A stretch of DNA of 64,000 nt from Paenibacillus_E qinlingensis_A (GTDB lineage Bacteria > Bacillota > Bacilli > Paenibacillales > NBRC-103111): contig NZ_JAVDSB010000001.1 of the NCBI RefSeq assembly GCF_031455095.1, forward strand, positions 310,001 through 374,000, given 5' to 3'. Position numbers and translations under genes: made by a program. Numbering within the stretch: position 1 is the first letter of the stretch; each line of letters begins with the position of its first letter. Positions 17,173 to 25,452 of the stretch are shown here, in pieces. The notes beneath the pieces are model-generated. The model had not been told where the DNA came from. It worked only from the letters and a program-made list of their open reading frames with translations, and did no database searches.

Positions 17173-18078
17173 CTATAGACCGAGCTGCCTCTTCCGATAC
17201 TGCATAGGGGAAATTCCCTTTAGGGATCGGAAATGCTTGATAAAATAACTGGTATGATTAAACCCGGTTTCTGTGGCAATTTGCGTAATTGGTTTAGAGG
17301 GGTCGAGCAGCAATTGCTCGGCTTTTCTTATTCTCAGAAACGTGATGTATTTGACCAGCGGCATGTGCATGAATTGTTTAAAAACAGTGGCAAACCGGCT
17401 GTAGCTCATCATCGCCACTCGCGCAACGTCGACCGCATTCAACTCCTCGTGGGAATGCTCATCGATGTAGGCTAGCACGTGGACGAAAGTTTGTAAGCGC
17501 TCAGCGCCATGAGTCGCAGCGTTCGGAGTAGAGTGGGTAAGCAGGGAGCTGTGACGGAGCAAAAACAGCATAAGTTGGTGAATCCCTGATGTAACAGTGA
17601 GCTCAAAGCCGATCTCTCTGGATCTAAATTCGTTATGCATTGTGGTAATCATGGCTTCTAATCGATGATTCTGTTCATTCGAAAGCTTGAGTAAGTTCCA
17701 ATTAAGCTCTCGATTCATGGCATAAGGCAGTCGATATTTTAAGTCGAAAGCTAGCTGGGGCATTGGCGATATAAGTTCAGGGTCAAACCCAATGACGTAA
17801 TGGAGCGTTGAAAGATGAGGTTCAATCTGCACAGCATGAACTTCGCAAGGGGGAATGAGTACCAAGTCGCCAGCTTGGACGTTGAATGTGGAACTGCCTG
17901 TCGTCACGGTGCCTCTTCCTTCGGCCCAATATACGAGTTCCATATGATAGTGCCAATGGTGTCCAATGGAGTACCCTTCTGTTGTGGTTTTAAGCGATCC
18001 TATATAGAATGGACGTTCGACATTACCACTGTGCGACTGATCTTTGTTCGCTTCCCAGTAAGGCGTGATGTTCGTCAT
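17173..18078 (-). CDS. AraC-family transcriptional regulator
   Basis: A 301-residue AraC regulator. The cupin sensor shows IGHHWHYHMELVYWAEGRGT and GDLVLIPPCEVHAV. The C-terminal double helix-turn-helix (about residues 195-295) has VARVAMMSYSRFATVFKQ and IATETGFNHTSYFIKHFRS. A GTG at 18108 is in frame, but the AAAGGAG site at 18092-18098 would fall inside that longer version, so ATG 18078 is chosen. It is divergent from the GH-A-type hydrolase gene at 18231, its likely target. Confidence 0.9.
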   Translation of the reverse strand: MTNITPYWEANKDQSHSGNVERPFYIGSLKTTTEGYSIGHHWHYHMELVYWAEGRGTVTTGSSTFNVQAGDLVLIPPCEVHAVQIEPHLSTLHYVIGFDPELISPMPQLAFDLKYRLPYAMNRELNWNLLKLSNEQNHRLEAMITTMHNEFRSREIGFELTVTSGIHQLMLFLLRHSSLLTHSTPNAATHGAERLQTFVHVLAYIDEHSHEELNAVDVARVAMMSYSRFATVFKQFMHMPLVKYITFLRIRKAEQLLLDPSKPITQIATETGFNHTSYFIKHFRSLKGISPMQYRKRQLGL

Positions 18079-18230
18079 GTATGTACCTAGGCTCCTTTTA
18101 GCAAACACAGCGATAGTAGAATTGTTATATTTTTTGATATCTTCATTATAGTTTACTTCTCTTATCTTTAGTAGGCTAGAAACAGATAAAGAATGTCATG
18201 TGTGAATGTGTGGAAGGGGATAATTAGACG

Positions 18231-20171
18231 ATGAATGCTATGTTTCAAGTAGAAAGTTCATTCTTTCTTGGAGTTAATTACTGGGCTTCGCATGCAGGGA
18301 CGGCGATGTGGTCGGACTGGCGTCCGGAGCAAGTAGATAGAGATTTGCAAAATCTAGCGGCTGCAGGTGTTGAAATCCTGCGTGTATTTCCGCTTTGGCC
18401 CGATTTTCAGCCCATAAATACCCTGTATACGGGTCGCGGAAAACGGCATGGGCATCGATTTGGTGAAGACCGATTGCCGGATACGGCTGCAGGACAAGCC
18501 GGGGTTTCCGAAATCATGATGGACAGATTCAGAGTCTTTACAGCTATTGCCGAGCGCCACGGTTTGAAATTGATCGTTGGGCTGCTTGCGGGCTGGATGA
18601 GCGGAAGGTTGTTTGTGCCTCCCGCACTGCAAGGTAAACCCATCCTGACCGACCCTGATGCGATTCGTTGGCAGGTGCGATTTGTGCGGTATTTTATATC
18701 GGAGATGAAGCATGAGTCTACGATTGTCGCATGGGATTTGGGCAATGAATGCAATGAGATGGGCGAAGTTGCGAGCCAGGAAGAAGCCTGGCTGTGGACT
18801 TCTTCGATCGCAAACGCGATAAAAGCCGCTGATAGCTCCCGGCCGCTCGTTTCGGGCATGCATAGTCTGCTTCCCGCGGGGAAATGGACGATGCAAGATC
18901 AGGGAGAGCTAACGGATATTTTGACCACACATCCGTATCCGTTCTGGACGCCATACATGGACTTTGATCCATTGGATACGATTAGACCCACCATCCATGC
19001 GACTGCGGAAAGTTTGTTTTATGGACAGATCGGGGGCAAACCGAGCTTTGCAGAAGAAATGGGGACGATGGGCCCTATGGTATGCAGTGAGGAAACGGCG
19101 GCTGCTTTTGCACGGACCAGTATGCTGTCGCAATGGGCACATGGATTGGATGGCTTGCTGTGGTGGTGTGCCAACGACCAGACGAAGCTACAGCATGCGC
19201 CCTACGACTGGGTTGCCTGCGAAGGCGAGCTTGGCTTGTTGACCGAAGAGGGGCGCGTAAAACCAGCCTTGCAGGAGATGGGCAAGCTGAAGAAAGCTAT
19301 TGAATCGCTGCCGACGCCGAAACTGCCTCCACGGATAACAGAGGCTGTCTGCATTGTGAATACATCCCAGGATCACTGGGCTGCGGCGTTAGGTTCCTTT
19401 ATGCTGGCGAAGCAGGCGGGGTTTGATCTCGCGTACCAGTTCGAGGATCAACCATTAAAGCAAGCCGATATCTACCTGTTGGCTAGTTTGAGCGGCGTGC
19501 TAGGTATCCCAAAGCAACGTTGGGAAGAGTTGTTGCGCAGAGTAGCCGATGGTGCAACTTTGTACATGTCAACGGATGACGGGTACACACTTAATTTTGC
19601 CGAACTGACAGGATTGACTGTGGTGAACCGCCAGCGTCGTGCTGAGCCTGTGGAGCTGACATTGGCAGCAGAAAGCGGCAACGTGCAGATGTCCATTCCG
19701 GCCTCATTCTGCCTCACTTTCCGAAATGATCGGGCAGAAGTGCTGGCTGAGGAGTCGGATGGCAATCCCGTCTTGACGAAGGCTTTTTATGGAAAGGGGA
19801 CCGTCTATTTCCTATCCGTGCCAGTTGAGCTGGCGATGGTACAAGGCAAAGGGACGAGCTTCCGCCCAGAGGAGAATCCATTTTGGAAGTTGTATGAGAA
19901 GGTCTCAGCCGAAATTAGAAGCGGAAGCCGCGTTATGCGCGCAGAGACGCCGAATTGGGGAATAACCGAGCATCCGATTGACGAGCGGACAAGGGTTGCG
20001 GTGATCATCAACTACTCGCCTGTTGTAAGCGAGGAGTCGGTTAGCTTGGCTGACGGGTGGAAAGTGGCCGAGTGCTGGTATGGGCAAAATCCTTCCATAA
20101 CTGGGTATATTGCACAGTGTAGTCTGCCGGCGAATGACGGAATGATTATTTTGCTTAAAAAAGAAAAGTAA
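18231..20171 (+). CDS. Clan GH-A glycoside hydrolase (mannanase/GH5-like)
   Basis: A 646-residue enzyme with an N-terminal (beta/alpha)8 barrel of clan GH-A. The acid/base Glu is in WDLGNECNE (residue 173). The nucleophile is one of the two Glu in FAEEMGTMG (residues 275-276). After the barrel (about residue 370) comes a beta-galactosidase-trimerisation-like region (about 380-560), with DIYLLASLSG and KGTVYFLSVPVEL, and a C-terminal beta domain. This layout fits GH5- or GH42-like beta-mannosidases and mannanases. There is no signal peptide, so it should act on imported oligosaccharides. ATG 18231 follows AAGGGGATAA. It is divergent from an AraC regulator. Confidence 0.8.
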   Translation: MNAMFQVESSFFLGVNYWASHAGTAMWSDWRPEQVDRDLQNLAAAGVEILRVFPLWPDFQPINTLYTGRGKRHGHRFGEDRLPDTAAGQAGVSEIMMDRFRVFTAIAERHGLKLIVGLLAGWMSGRLFVPPALQGKPILTDPDAIRWQVRFVRYFISEMKHESTIVAWDLGNECNEMGEVASQEEAWLWTSSIANAIKAADSSRPLVSGMHSLLPAGKWTMQDQGELTDILTTHPYPFWTPYMDFDPLDTIRPTIHATAESLFYGQIGGKPSFAEEMGTMGPMVCSEETAAAFARTSMLSQWAHGLDGLLWWCANDQTKLQHAPYDWVACEGELGLLTEEGRVKPALQEMGKLKKAIESLPTPKLPPRITEAVCIVNTSQDHWAAALGSFMLAKQAGFDLAYQFEDQPLKQADIYLLASLSGVLGIPKQRWEELLRRVADGATLYMSTDDGYTLNFAELTGLTVVNRQRRAEPVELTLAAESGNVQMSIPASFCLTFRNDRAEVLAEESDGNPVLTKAFYGKGTVYFLSVPVELAMVQGKGTSFRPEENPFWKLYEKVSAEIRSGSRVMRAETPNWGITEHPIDERTRVAVIINYSPVVSEESVSLADGWKVAECWYGQNPSITGYIAQCSLPANDGMIILLKKEK

Positions 20172-20276
20172 ATGAAAAGGGGCGCTTATGGCGTCCCTTT
20201 TTACGATGGATGATATCCTGAAAATAGCAGAATTGATGGAATAAGTGTCAAATAAGTAGTCGAACACTAGTGAAGT

Positions 20277-20326
20277 TTGCAAAGATTTGAAAAATCACCT
20301 ATAATACTGAATAAATGTTCAGTATT
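20277..20326 (+). promoter_or_regulatory. tetR-type promoter with operator O1
   Basis: The -35 TTGCAA (20277-20282), a 17-bp spacer and a perfect -10 TATAAT (20300-20305) precede the TetR gene. A 24-bp palindrome at 20303-20326 (9-bp arms AATACTGAA / TTCAGTATT, 6-bp centre) overlaps the -10. The same palindrome recurs before the MFS gene, so TetR probably represses itself here. Confidence 0.8.
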
Positions 20327-20378
20327 AATTTGATTCTCATTTTACAGGATCGGATAGCTAGAAAGTGGTGAAGCATGT

Positions 20379-20978
20379 GTGAATAAAAAGCAACAGCAAA
20401 CCGAGCAAACGAAGAAGAAAATCGCTGATGCGGCCAGAGGTTTATTTGCTCAAAAAGGGTACAAAGCAACCGCGATTGAAGACATTGTAAAAGCAGTCGG
20501 GTGCAGTGCAGGTAACATTTATTATCATTTTAAGAACAAGGAAGGGCTATTTTTATTTTTACTTGAGGATTGGAACAGGGAATGGGATCGTAACTGGTTG
20601 GTCAAGGAAAAGCTGTACACGACGACAACCGATAAATTATATGGCATGGTTGAATACTTGGCACTTGATCAACTCAATCATCCGTTGACGAGGGCTGCTG
20701 ATGAGTTTTTCAATAATGCGGAGAAAGCCCCAGAAGTAGAGGAGCGAATAAATCTAATGGTTAAAGGGTACATTGACTTTAATCGGCAGTTGCTTCAGAA
20801 GGGGATCGATAACAATGAATTTGAAAGTGCGAATGTGTCCGGTCTCGCGATTATCTTGGACAGTCTGTTGCTTGGGCTCAGTCAACATAGCCGAAGGATG
20901 GAACGAGAGGAAGCGCTAGCGGCATATCGGTTGGCTATGGATGTGTTTCTGTTGGGGATTTCCAGGCGGATCCACTAG
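20379..20978 (+). CDS. TetR-family transcriptional repressor
   Basis: A 199-residue TetR repressor. The N-terminal helix-turn-helix is classical (KKKIADAARGLFAQKGYKAT, then IEDIVKAVGCSAGNIYYHF, residues about 12-50). The rest is a helical ligand-binding domain resembling the TetR_C domains of multidrug-pump repressors. The start is GTG 20379, preceded by a weak AAAGTGGTG. It sits 63 bp upstream of the MFS exporter gene in the same direction. The identical operators before both genes support a drug-inducible repressor-pump pair. Confidence 0.93.
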   Translation: MNKKQQQTEQTKKKIADAARGLFAQKGYKATAIEDIVKAVGCSAGNIYYHFKNKEGLFLFLLEDWNREWDRNWLVKEKLYTTTTDKLYGMVEYLALDQLNHPLTRAADEFFNNAEKAPEVEERINLMVKGYIDFNRQLLQKGIDNNEFESANVSGLAIILDSLLLGLSQHSRRMEREEALAAYRLAMDVFLLGISRRIH

Positions 20979-20993
20979 CCTTTTTTTTGCCAT

Positions 20994-21017
20994 AATACTG
21001 AATATATGTTCAGTATT
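20994..21017 (+). promoter_or_regulatory. TetR operator O2 before the MFS gene
   Basis: A second copy of the 24-bp palindrome with arms AATACTGAA / TTCAGTATT; only one central base differs from O1 (TATATG instead of TAAATG). It lies 24 bp upstream of the MFS start and overlaps a CATAAT that could be a -10. A T-run just before it (20981-20988) follows no clear stem. Confidence 0.8.
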
Positions 21018-21041
21018 ATTAGCGTATAGGAGGATTTACAA

Positions 21042-22244
21042 ATGACATTATTAACAAGACATCAGGGAGCATTATTGGTGCTCATGCTTAATCTTTTTTT
21101 AGTTTTTTCCGGAATTGGACTTGTTATCCCTATTATGCCTAAATTCATGGATAGTCTAGGTATTACAGGAGGAATTATTGGCTTATTGATTGCCTCCTTC
21201 TCATTGACGCAGCTGCTTTGTTCACCGCTGGCCGGCCGACTAGCCGATTCCTTCGGCAGGAAAAAAATGATTGTCATCGGCATGCTTGTATTTGCTGTCT
21301 CTGAGGGATTGTTTGGATTAGCCAGTTCGTCTCAATTGCTTTTTGTATCGAGAATGCTAGGCGGCATCAGTGCAGCCATGATAATGCCGGCCGTAATGGC
21401 TTACGCAGCTGATATTACGACACCGAAAGAACGTGCGGCAGGGATGGGATATATCACAGCCTCCATTACAACGGGCTTTATTATTGGACCTGGTATAGGC
21501 GGCTATATTGCTGAATTTGGGATTCGTGTCCCCTTTTACGCTGCAGGAGCCGCGGGGCTTTTCGCGGCATGTATCACACTGTTTATCCTTCGGGAGTCGC
21601 GTCGGACGCAAGAGAACATATCCGATACACCCTCTAGTATAGTTGAACGAAGAGGTCTGTTCTCTCAATTGAGATATGCCTACAGAGAGCCCTATTTCTT
21701 TAGCTTAATTATCGTTTTTGTTATGTCCTTCGGACTTGCTAATTATGAAACGATCTATGGACTGTTTGTGGATCAAAAATTTGGTTTTCAGCCTAAGGAT
21801 ATCGCTTTTATTATTACGTTCGGGTCTATAGCTGGCGCTGTCGTTCAAGTTACGGCATTCAGCTGGTTATTGAAAAGGTTTGGGGAGCAGCGCGTCATTA
21901 CACTTTGCCTTTTCTTTGCAGGTTTGTTTATACTTCTGACGCTTTTTGTTCACCAATTTTGGATGATTTTTGCTGTTACCTTTATTGTATTTTTGGCGAT
22001 CGATATCTTACGGCCGGCCATTAGTACCCAATTATCTATGGTGGCTGAGGATCAACAAGGCTATGTTGCCGGTTTGAATTCCGCTTTTACGAGTCTTGGT
22101 AATATAGCTGGGCCTATTGCAGCTGGATTTCTATTAGACTTGGATGTCAATTATCCGTATACGCTGGCTTGCTTAGTCCTGTTGATTTGTAGCGGCTTAT
22201 CGATTAGAAGTAAAAAGCGCAGTTTGCGAGTTAACCATTCATGA
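21042..22244 (+). CDS. MFS multidrug efflux transporter (DHA1 type)
   Basis: A 400-residue, 12-helix proton-driven exporter of the major facilitator superfamily. Motif A is GRLADSFGRKKMI (about residues 65-77) and motif C is FIIGPGIGGYIAEFG (about 148-162), which marks antiporters of the DHA1 drug-exporter group. A hydrophilic loop near residues 190-207 separates the two six-helix halves. ATG 21042 follows AGGAGG. The TetR gene and matching operator upstream indicate induction by the exported compound. It resembles Bacillus Bmr/Nor-type pumps, but the substrate is unknown. Confidence 0.92.
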   Translation: MTLLTRHQGALLVLMLNLFLVFSGIGLVIPIMPKFMDSLGITGGIIGLLIASFSLTQLLCSPLAGRLADSFGRKKMIVIGMLVFAVSEGLFGLASSSQLLFVSRMLGGISAAMIMPAVMAYAADITTPKERAAGMGYITASITTGFIIGPGIGGYIAEFGIRVPFYAAGAAGLFAACITLFILRESRRTQENISDTPSSIVERRGLFSQLRYAYREPYFFSLIIVFVMSFGLANYETIYGLFVDQKFGFQPKDIAFIITFGSIAGAVVQVTAFSWLLKRFGEQRVITLCLFFAGLFILLTLFVHQFWMIFAVTFIVFLAIDILRPAISTQLSMVAEDQQGYVAGLNSAFTSLGNIAGPIAAGFLLDLDVNYPYTLACLVLLICSGLSIRSKKRSLRVNHS

Positions 22245-22294
22245 TAAAACAGCTATTTATAGTAAATAATAAAACCAAAGCAGCATAATAAAGT

Positions 22295-22335
22295 AAAAAA
22301 GCAGTTAAGAATTCGGGTTTCTTACTGCTTTTTTG
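22295..22335 (+). terminator. Rho-independent terminator of the MFS gene
   Basis: The stem AAAAAAGCAGT / ACTGCTTTTTT continues with AAGAA / TTCTT past a one-base bulge. It ends in a T-run and closes the tetR-MFS unit. Confidence 0.85.
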
Positions 22336-22402
22336 TTTGTGATCTAGTATACTGACTGTATAGGCATGCATGTTATTTCATGATGTAATCGCTTTATTTC
22401 AT

Positions 22403-22418
22403 ATTTAAACGTTTAAAT
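22403..22418 (+). promoter_or_regulatory. Perfect palindrome with central CG, probable LacI operator
   Basis: ATTTAAAC-GTTTAAAT is a perfect 16-bp palindrome with the central CG usual for LacI-family operators. It lies 71 bp before the start of the first LacI-type gene and suggests autoregulation. A weaker match to a CcpA site (TGTAATCGCTTTAT, 22384-22397) is just upstream. Confidence 0.6.
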
Positions 22419-22488
22419 TAATGAATAAAGGAATTCGATATACAGGTCGGATGAGTCCATGCACGGATGTCGAATAGAGGAGGCTGCT

Positions 22489-23502
22489 ATGGTAACGCTG
22501 AAAGATATTGCTGAAAAGACGAATTTATCGGTCACAACGGTTTCCCGTGTCGTGAATTTTAACGATACAAGTATTTGCAGTGAGGAATCGCAGAAATTAA
22601 TTTGGTCTTTAGTTGAAAGTATGAATTATAAAGTAAAAAATAAAAAACCGAAGCCCAGTAAAGATGGCGATACGCAGGGTGGCTATAAGTTGGCCTACGT
22701 GCTTGGACAGTCGTCCTATGCGGCGCAAGGTTCCTACGGATATCACATTATTAAAGGGATTGAGTCCGAAACGGTGAAAAGTGGATCATCGATTTCCTTC
22801 AATTGTTTGAATTTGGATTTGTACAAGCCAGAGGAGTTATGTGATCGACTGTTAGAGTCAGGTGTGCATGCGGTTGTTTGGGTGGCAGGAACGGAAGAAG
22901 AATACCTCAATATGCTCAAAAATAAACATATTCAGGTGACCGTTGCAGGTATTGAACCGAGCTATTTTCCTGAACATGTAGATTATGTAGGCGTCGACTT
23001 TTACCCGGAGACACTCAAGTGGCTCAAAACCAAATTCGTTAACCAGTTTGAGCGGGTGGGGTACATTGGTCCTACGTATAGCTCTAGGTATGAAGCTTTC
23101 GTGGATGCGAATAAAATTCTGGATAAAAAGGTGGATCCAGCCTTCATCGTTGCACATGATGAATGGGATGCTGGTGCCGCAAAAACCGCGATGTCGGCTT
23201 ATTTGGAAGGAAATAATCAATTGCCAGAGGCTTTCTTTGCAGCGAGTGATATCATCGCAATTGGAGCGATGAATGCTTTTAGAGATCATGGTATTCAAGT
23301 ACCCGAAAAAGTGAAAATCCTTGGCTTTGACAACAATGAAATGGCGGCGTATTTGACGCCTGGACTTACGACGATCGGTGTCCCGACCTTTGAGATTGGG
23401 GTTATGGCTGTGCAAGCCGCGATCTCCCGGTTAAAAGAAGACCGCGGCTTCCCGGTACGCTATATTTTGCCAACACGGTTTGTAGAAAGACAAACCCTTT
23501 AG
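22489..23502 (+). CDS. LacI-family transcriptional regulator, paralogue 1
   Basis: A 337-residue LacI/GalR-type regulator. Residues 1-50 form the helix-turn-helix (VTLKDIAEKTNLSVTTVSRV). The sugar-binding periplasmic-protein-like domain runs from about residue 65, with LGFDNNEMAAYLTPGLTTI near 285. ATG 22489 has GAGGAGG 7 bp upstream; an in-frame ATG at 22459 is less well placed. It has the same length as the regulator at 39199 and is about three-quarters identical to it by eye, with a nearly identical recognition helix. It is upstream of the GH110-like gene and of an importer operon, which it probably represses until the sugar is present. Confidence 0.93.
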   Translation: MVTLKDIAEKTNLSVTTVSRVVNFNDTSICSEESQKLIWSLVESMNYKVKNKKPKPSKDGDTQGGYKLAYVLGQSSYAAQGSYGYHIIKGIESETVKSGSSISFNCLNLDLYKPEELCDRLLESGVHAVVWVAGTEEEYLNMLKNKHIQVTVAGIEPSYFPEHVDYVGVDFYPETLKWLKTKFVNQFERVGYIGPTYSSRYEAFVDANKILDKKVDPAFIVAHDEWDAGAAKTAMSAYLEGNNQLPEAFFAASDIIAIGAMNAFRDHGIQVPEKVKILGFDNNEMAAYLTPGLTTIGVPTFEIGVMAVQAAISRLKEDRGFPVRYILPTRFVERQTL

Positions 23503-23518
23503 TTATCACACATGACAA

Positions 23519-23557
23519 AAGTCTGTTTCAGGTCGATCCTGAGACAGACTTTTTTTA
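23519..23557 (+). terminator. Rho-independent terminator of LacI gene 1
   Basis: The stem AAGTCTGTTTCAGG / CCTGAGACAGACTT (one G-T pair) with a 5-base loop is followed by seven Ts. Confidence 0.92.
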
Positions 23558-23602
23558 TTGTGCCTTTAGGAATGAATTACAGGTTATAAAGTAAAATAGT
23601 CA

Positions 23603-23642
23603 TTGACTAATTTACTATAATAAACTAAAATTTAAACTAAAT
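23603..23642 (+). promoter_or_regulatory. Promoter of the GH110-like gene with operator-like palindrome
   Basis: The -35 TTGACT (23603-23608), a 17-bp spacer and -10 TAAAAT (23626-23631) precede the gene. ATTTA-AAC-TAAAT (23630-23642), a shorter form of the palindrome found in three other promoters of this locus, overlaps the downstream edge of the -10. Confidence 0.55.
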
Positions 23643-23664
23643 CATAGGAAATGGAGAGTTGGTA

Positions 23665-25371
23665 TTGTCCATTGTAAATATGAAAGACTTTGGAGTAGAG
23701 CCTGACCAAGGGTCAGATGCAACCCTAGCTGTATTTGCAGCAATTGAAAAGTGTAAAGAACTAGAACGCCCAACCCTTGTATTCCCAAAAGGGACGTACC
23801 ATTTCTGGCCGGAGTATGCGGTAGAGCGCCAATATTTCATTCCGAATCACGATCAAAACAAGAATCGGCGAATTACTTTCCCTTTGATTGGCATGAAAGG
23901 GCTGACGATTGACGGCCGGGGTTCCGAATTTATTTTCCATGGCTTAACACTTCCCTTTGTGCTTGATGGCTGTCAGGAAATGACGGTGAAGAACCTTACC
24001 ATCGATTGGGAGCGGCCCATGTTGTCACAAGGGCAAGTCATTGGTGTTGCCAATCAGTCTTTTGATGTGGAGATCCCATGGGATTATCCGTACGACATTG
24101 TTGATCGACAGTTAGTATTCAAAGGTGAAGGTTGGCAAGAACCTTGCAAAGGCATAATTGAAATGGATCCGCTTACAAAATCACCTCTGTTTCAATCAGG
24201 GGACTACCTGAACTATGGGAACTATGCAAAGTTACACGTGAAGGAAGTTTCACCTGGTGTCGTGCGGTTCTCGGAGGCAGGCAGCCAGCTCCCGAAATTA
24301 GGGAGCCAATTGATTTTCCAATGCGGAGAACGTGACTGTCCTGGATTCTTTATCAACAACAGCACGGATACGCAGCTCATGGCCATTGATATGCACCATA
24401 CCATTGGTATGGGGGTTATTGGGCAAAGAAGTGAGAACATTAGCTTGCAGTCGTTTAATGTGAAGCTGCGAGAGGGCACCAACCGATTATTCACAACATC
24501 GGCGGATGCGACACATTTTGTGTATTGCCGCGGTATCATCGACATCGAAGGTTGCCTGTTTGAGAATCAAATGGATGATCCTTGTAATGTACATGGCATT
24601 TATATGACATTCTTCAAACGCATCGCTGAGGATACGCTGTTGCTCAGATTGAATCATAAGCAGCAAAGAGGTGCGGAAGTATTCCTTCCGGGTGAGCGTG
24701 TGCGATTTATCCAGAAGCAAAGCCTGATGCCTCATTTCGAAACGCTAGTGAAAAGTGTTCGCTGCTTGAATCCTGAGTTTTATCTCGTCACGTTTGATCG
24801 TAAGCTGCCGAACTCGATTGATTTGCATAGTGCCGTGGAGAATGTGTCTTGGGCTGCTGACTTACGCATTCGGAATTGTATCGCGAGGGGCAACCGAGCT
24901 AGAGGATTTCTGATCACCACCTCGGGGAAAGTGTGGATCGAAGGGAATACGATTTCCACACCTGGTGCTGCAATCAAAATCTCCGGAGACGCTAATTATT
25001 GGTTCGAATCCGGTGCGGTTCAAGACATTACCATACGTAATAATGTTTTCCAAGATTGTAATACTTGCTTCCCAGAATGGGGGAGCGCGGCAATCGACAT
25101 CGATCCAGAGATTCAGAAACCAGATAGTCAAGGGGATTGTTATCACGCGAACATTATCATTGAAAACAATACATTTATTGCGTTTCACCCCTACTTAGTG
25201 AAGGGGCAAAGTGTAAACGGTGTATTTGTCCGAAATAATGTTGTCAAACGTTCTGAGCGATACCCGTCCCCAAAGCAAATGACGTTTGAAGTGATTTTAA
25301 AAAACTGTAAAAATGTCATTGTTGATCATATTAAATACCCTTCTGAACCATTAATTATAGTAAAATATTAG
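23665..25371 (+). CDS. GH110-like alpha-1,3-galactosidase (parallel beta-helix)
   Basis: A 568-residue right-handed parallel beta-helix protein that reads like the alpha-1,3-galactosidases of GH110, the family that removes the blood-group-B and linear alpha-Gal epitope. Supporting segments are KGTYHFWPEYA, FPLIGMKGLTIDGRGSEFIF, SADATHFVYCRG and the acidic QMDDPCNVHG near residues 300-309, where the Asp pair would be catalytic. The beta-helix turns continue to residue 550. There is no signal peptide, so it acts on imported sugar, unlike most secreted GH110 enzymes. TTG 23665 is chosen because GGAGAG ends 6 bp before it. It has its own palindrome-bearing promoter. Confidence 0.72.
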   Translation: MSIVNMKDFGVEPDQGSDATLAVFAAIEKCKELERPTLVFPKGTYHFWPEYAVERQYFIPNHDQNKNRRITFPLIGMKGLTIDGRGSEFIFHGLTLPFVLDGCQEMTVKNLTIDWERPMLSQGQVIGVANQSFDVEIPWDYPYDIVDRQLVFKGEGWQEPCKGIIEMDPLTKSPLFQSGDYLNYGNYAKLHVKEVSPGVVRFSEAGSQLPKLGSQLIFQCGERDCPGFFINNSTDTQLMAIDMHHTIGMGVIGQRSENISLQSFNVKLREGTNRLFTTSADATHFVYCRGIIDIEGCLFENQMDDPCNVHGIYMTFFKRIAEDTLLLRLNHKQQRGAEVFLPGERVRFIQKQSLMPHFETLVKSVRCLNPEFYLVTFDRKLPNSIDLHSAVENVSWAADLRIRNCIARGNRARGFLITTSGKVWIEGNTISTPGAAIKISGDANYWFESGAVQDITIRNNVFQDCNTCFPEWGSAAIDIDPEIQKPDSQGDCYHANIIIENNTFIAFHPYLVKGQSVNGVFVRNNVVKRSERYPSPKQMTFEVILKNCKNVIVDHIKYPSEPLIIVKY

Positions 25372-25452
25372 TAAAAAAAGGTTGAAATCTAACATGGAGT
25401 CGTCTAAGATGTTAGTGAATGCTAACTAACCAGCGATCGAGAAGGGACGAAG

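Noticed and set aside
23603..23621. TTGACT followed by TATAAT before the GH110-like gene as a promoter
   Set aside because: The spacing is only 7 bp. The TAAAAT at 23626 gives the correct 17-bp spacing with the same -35.
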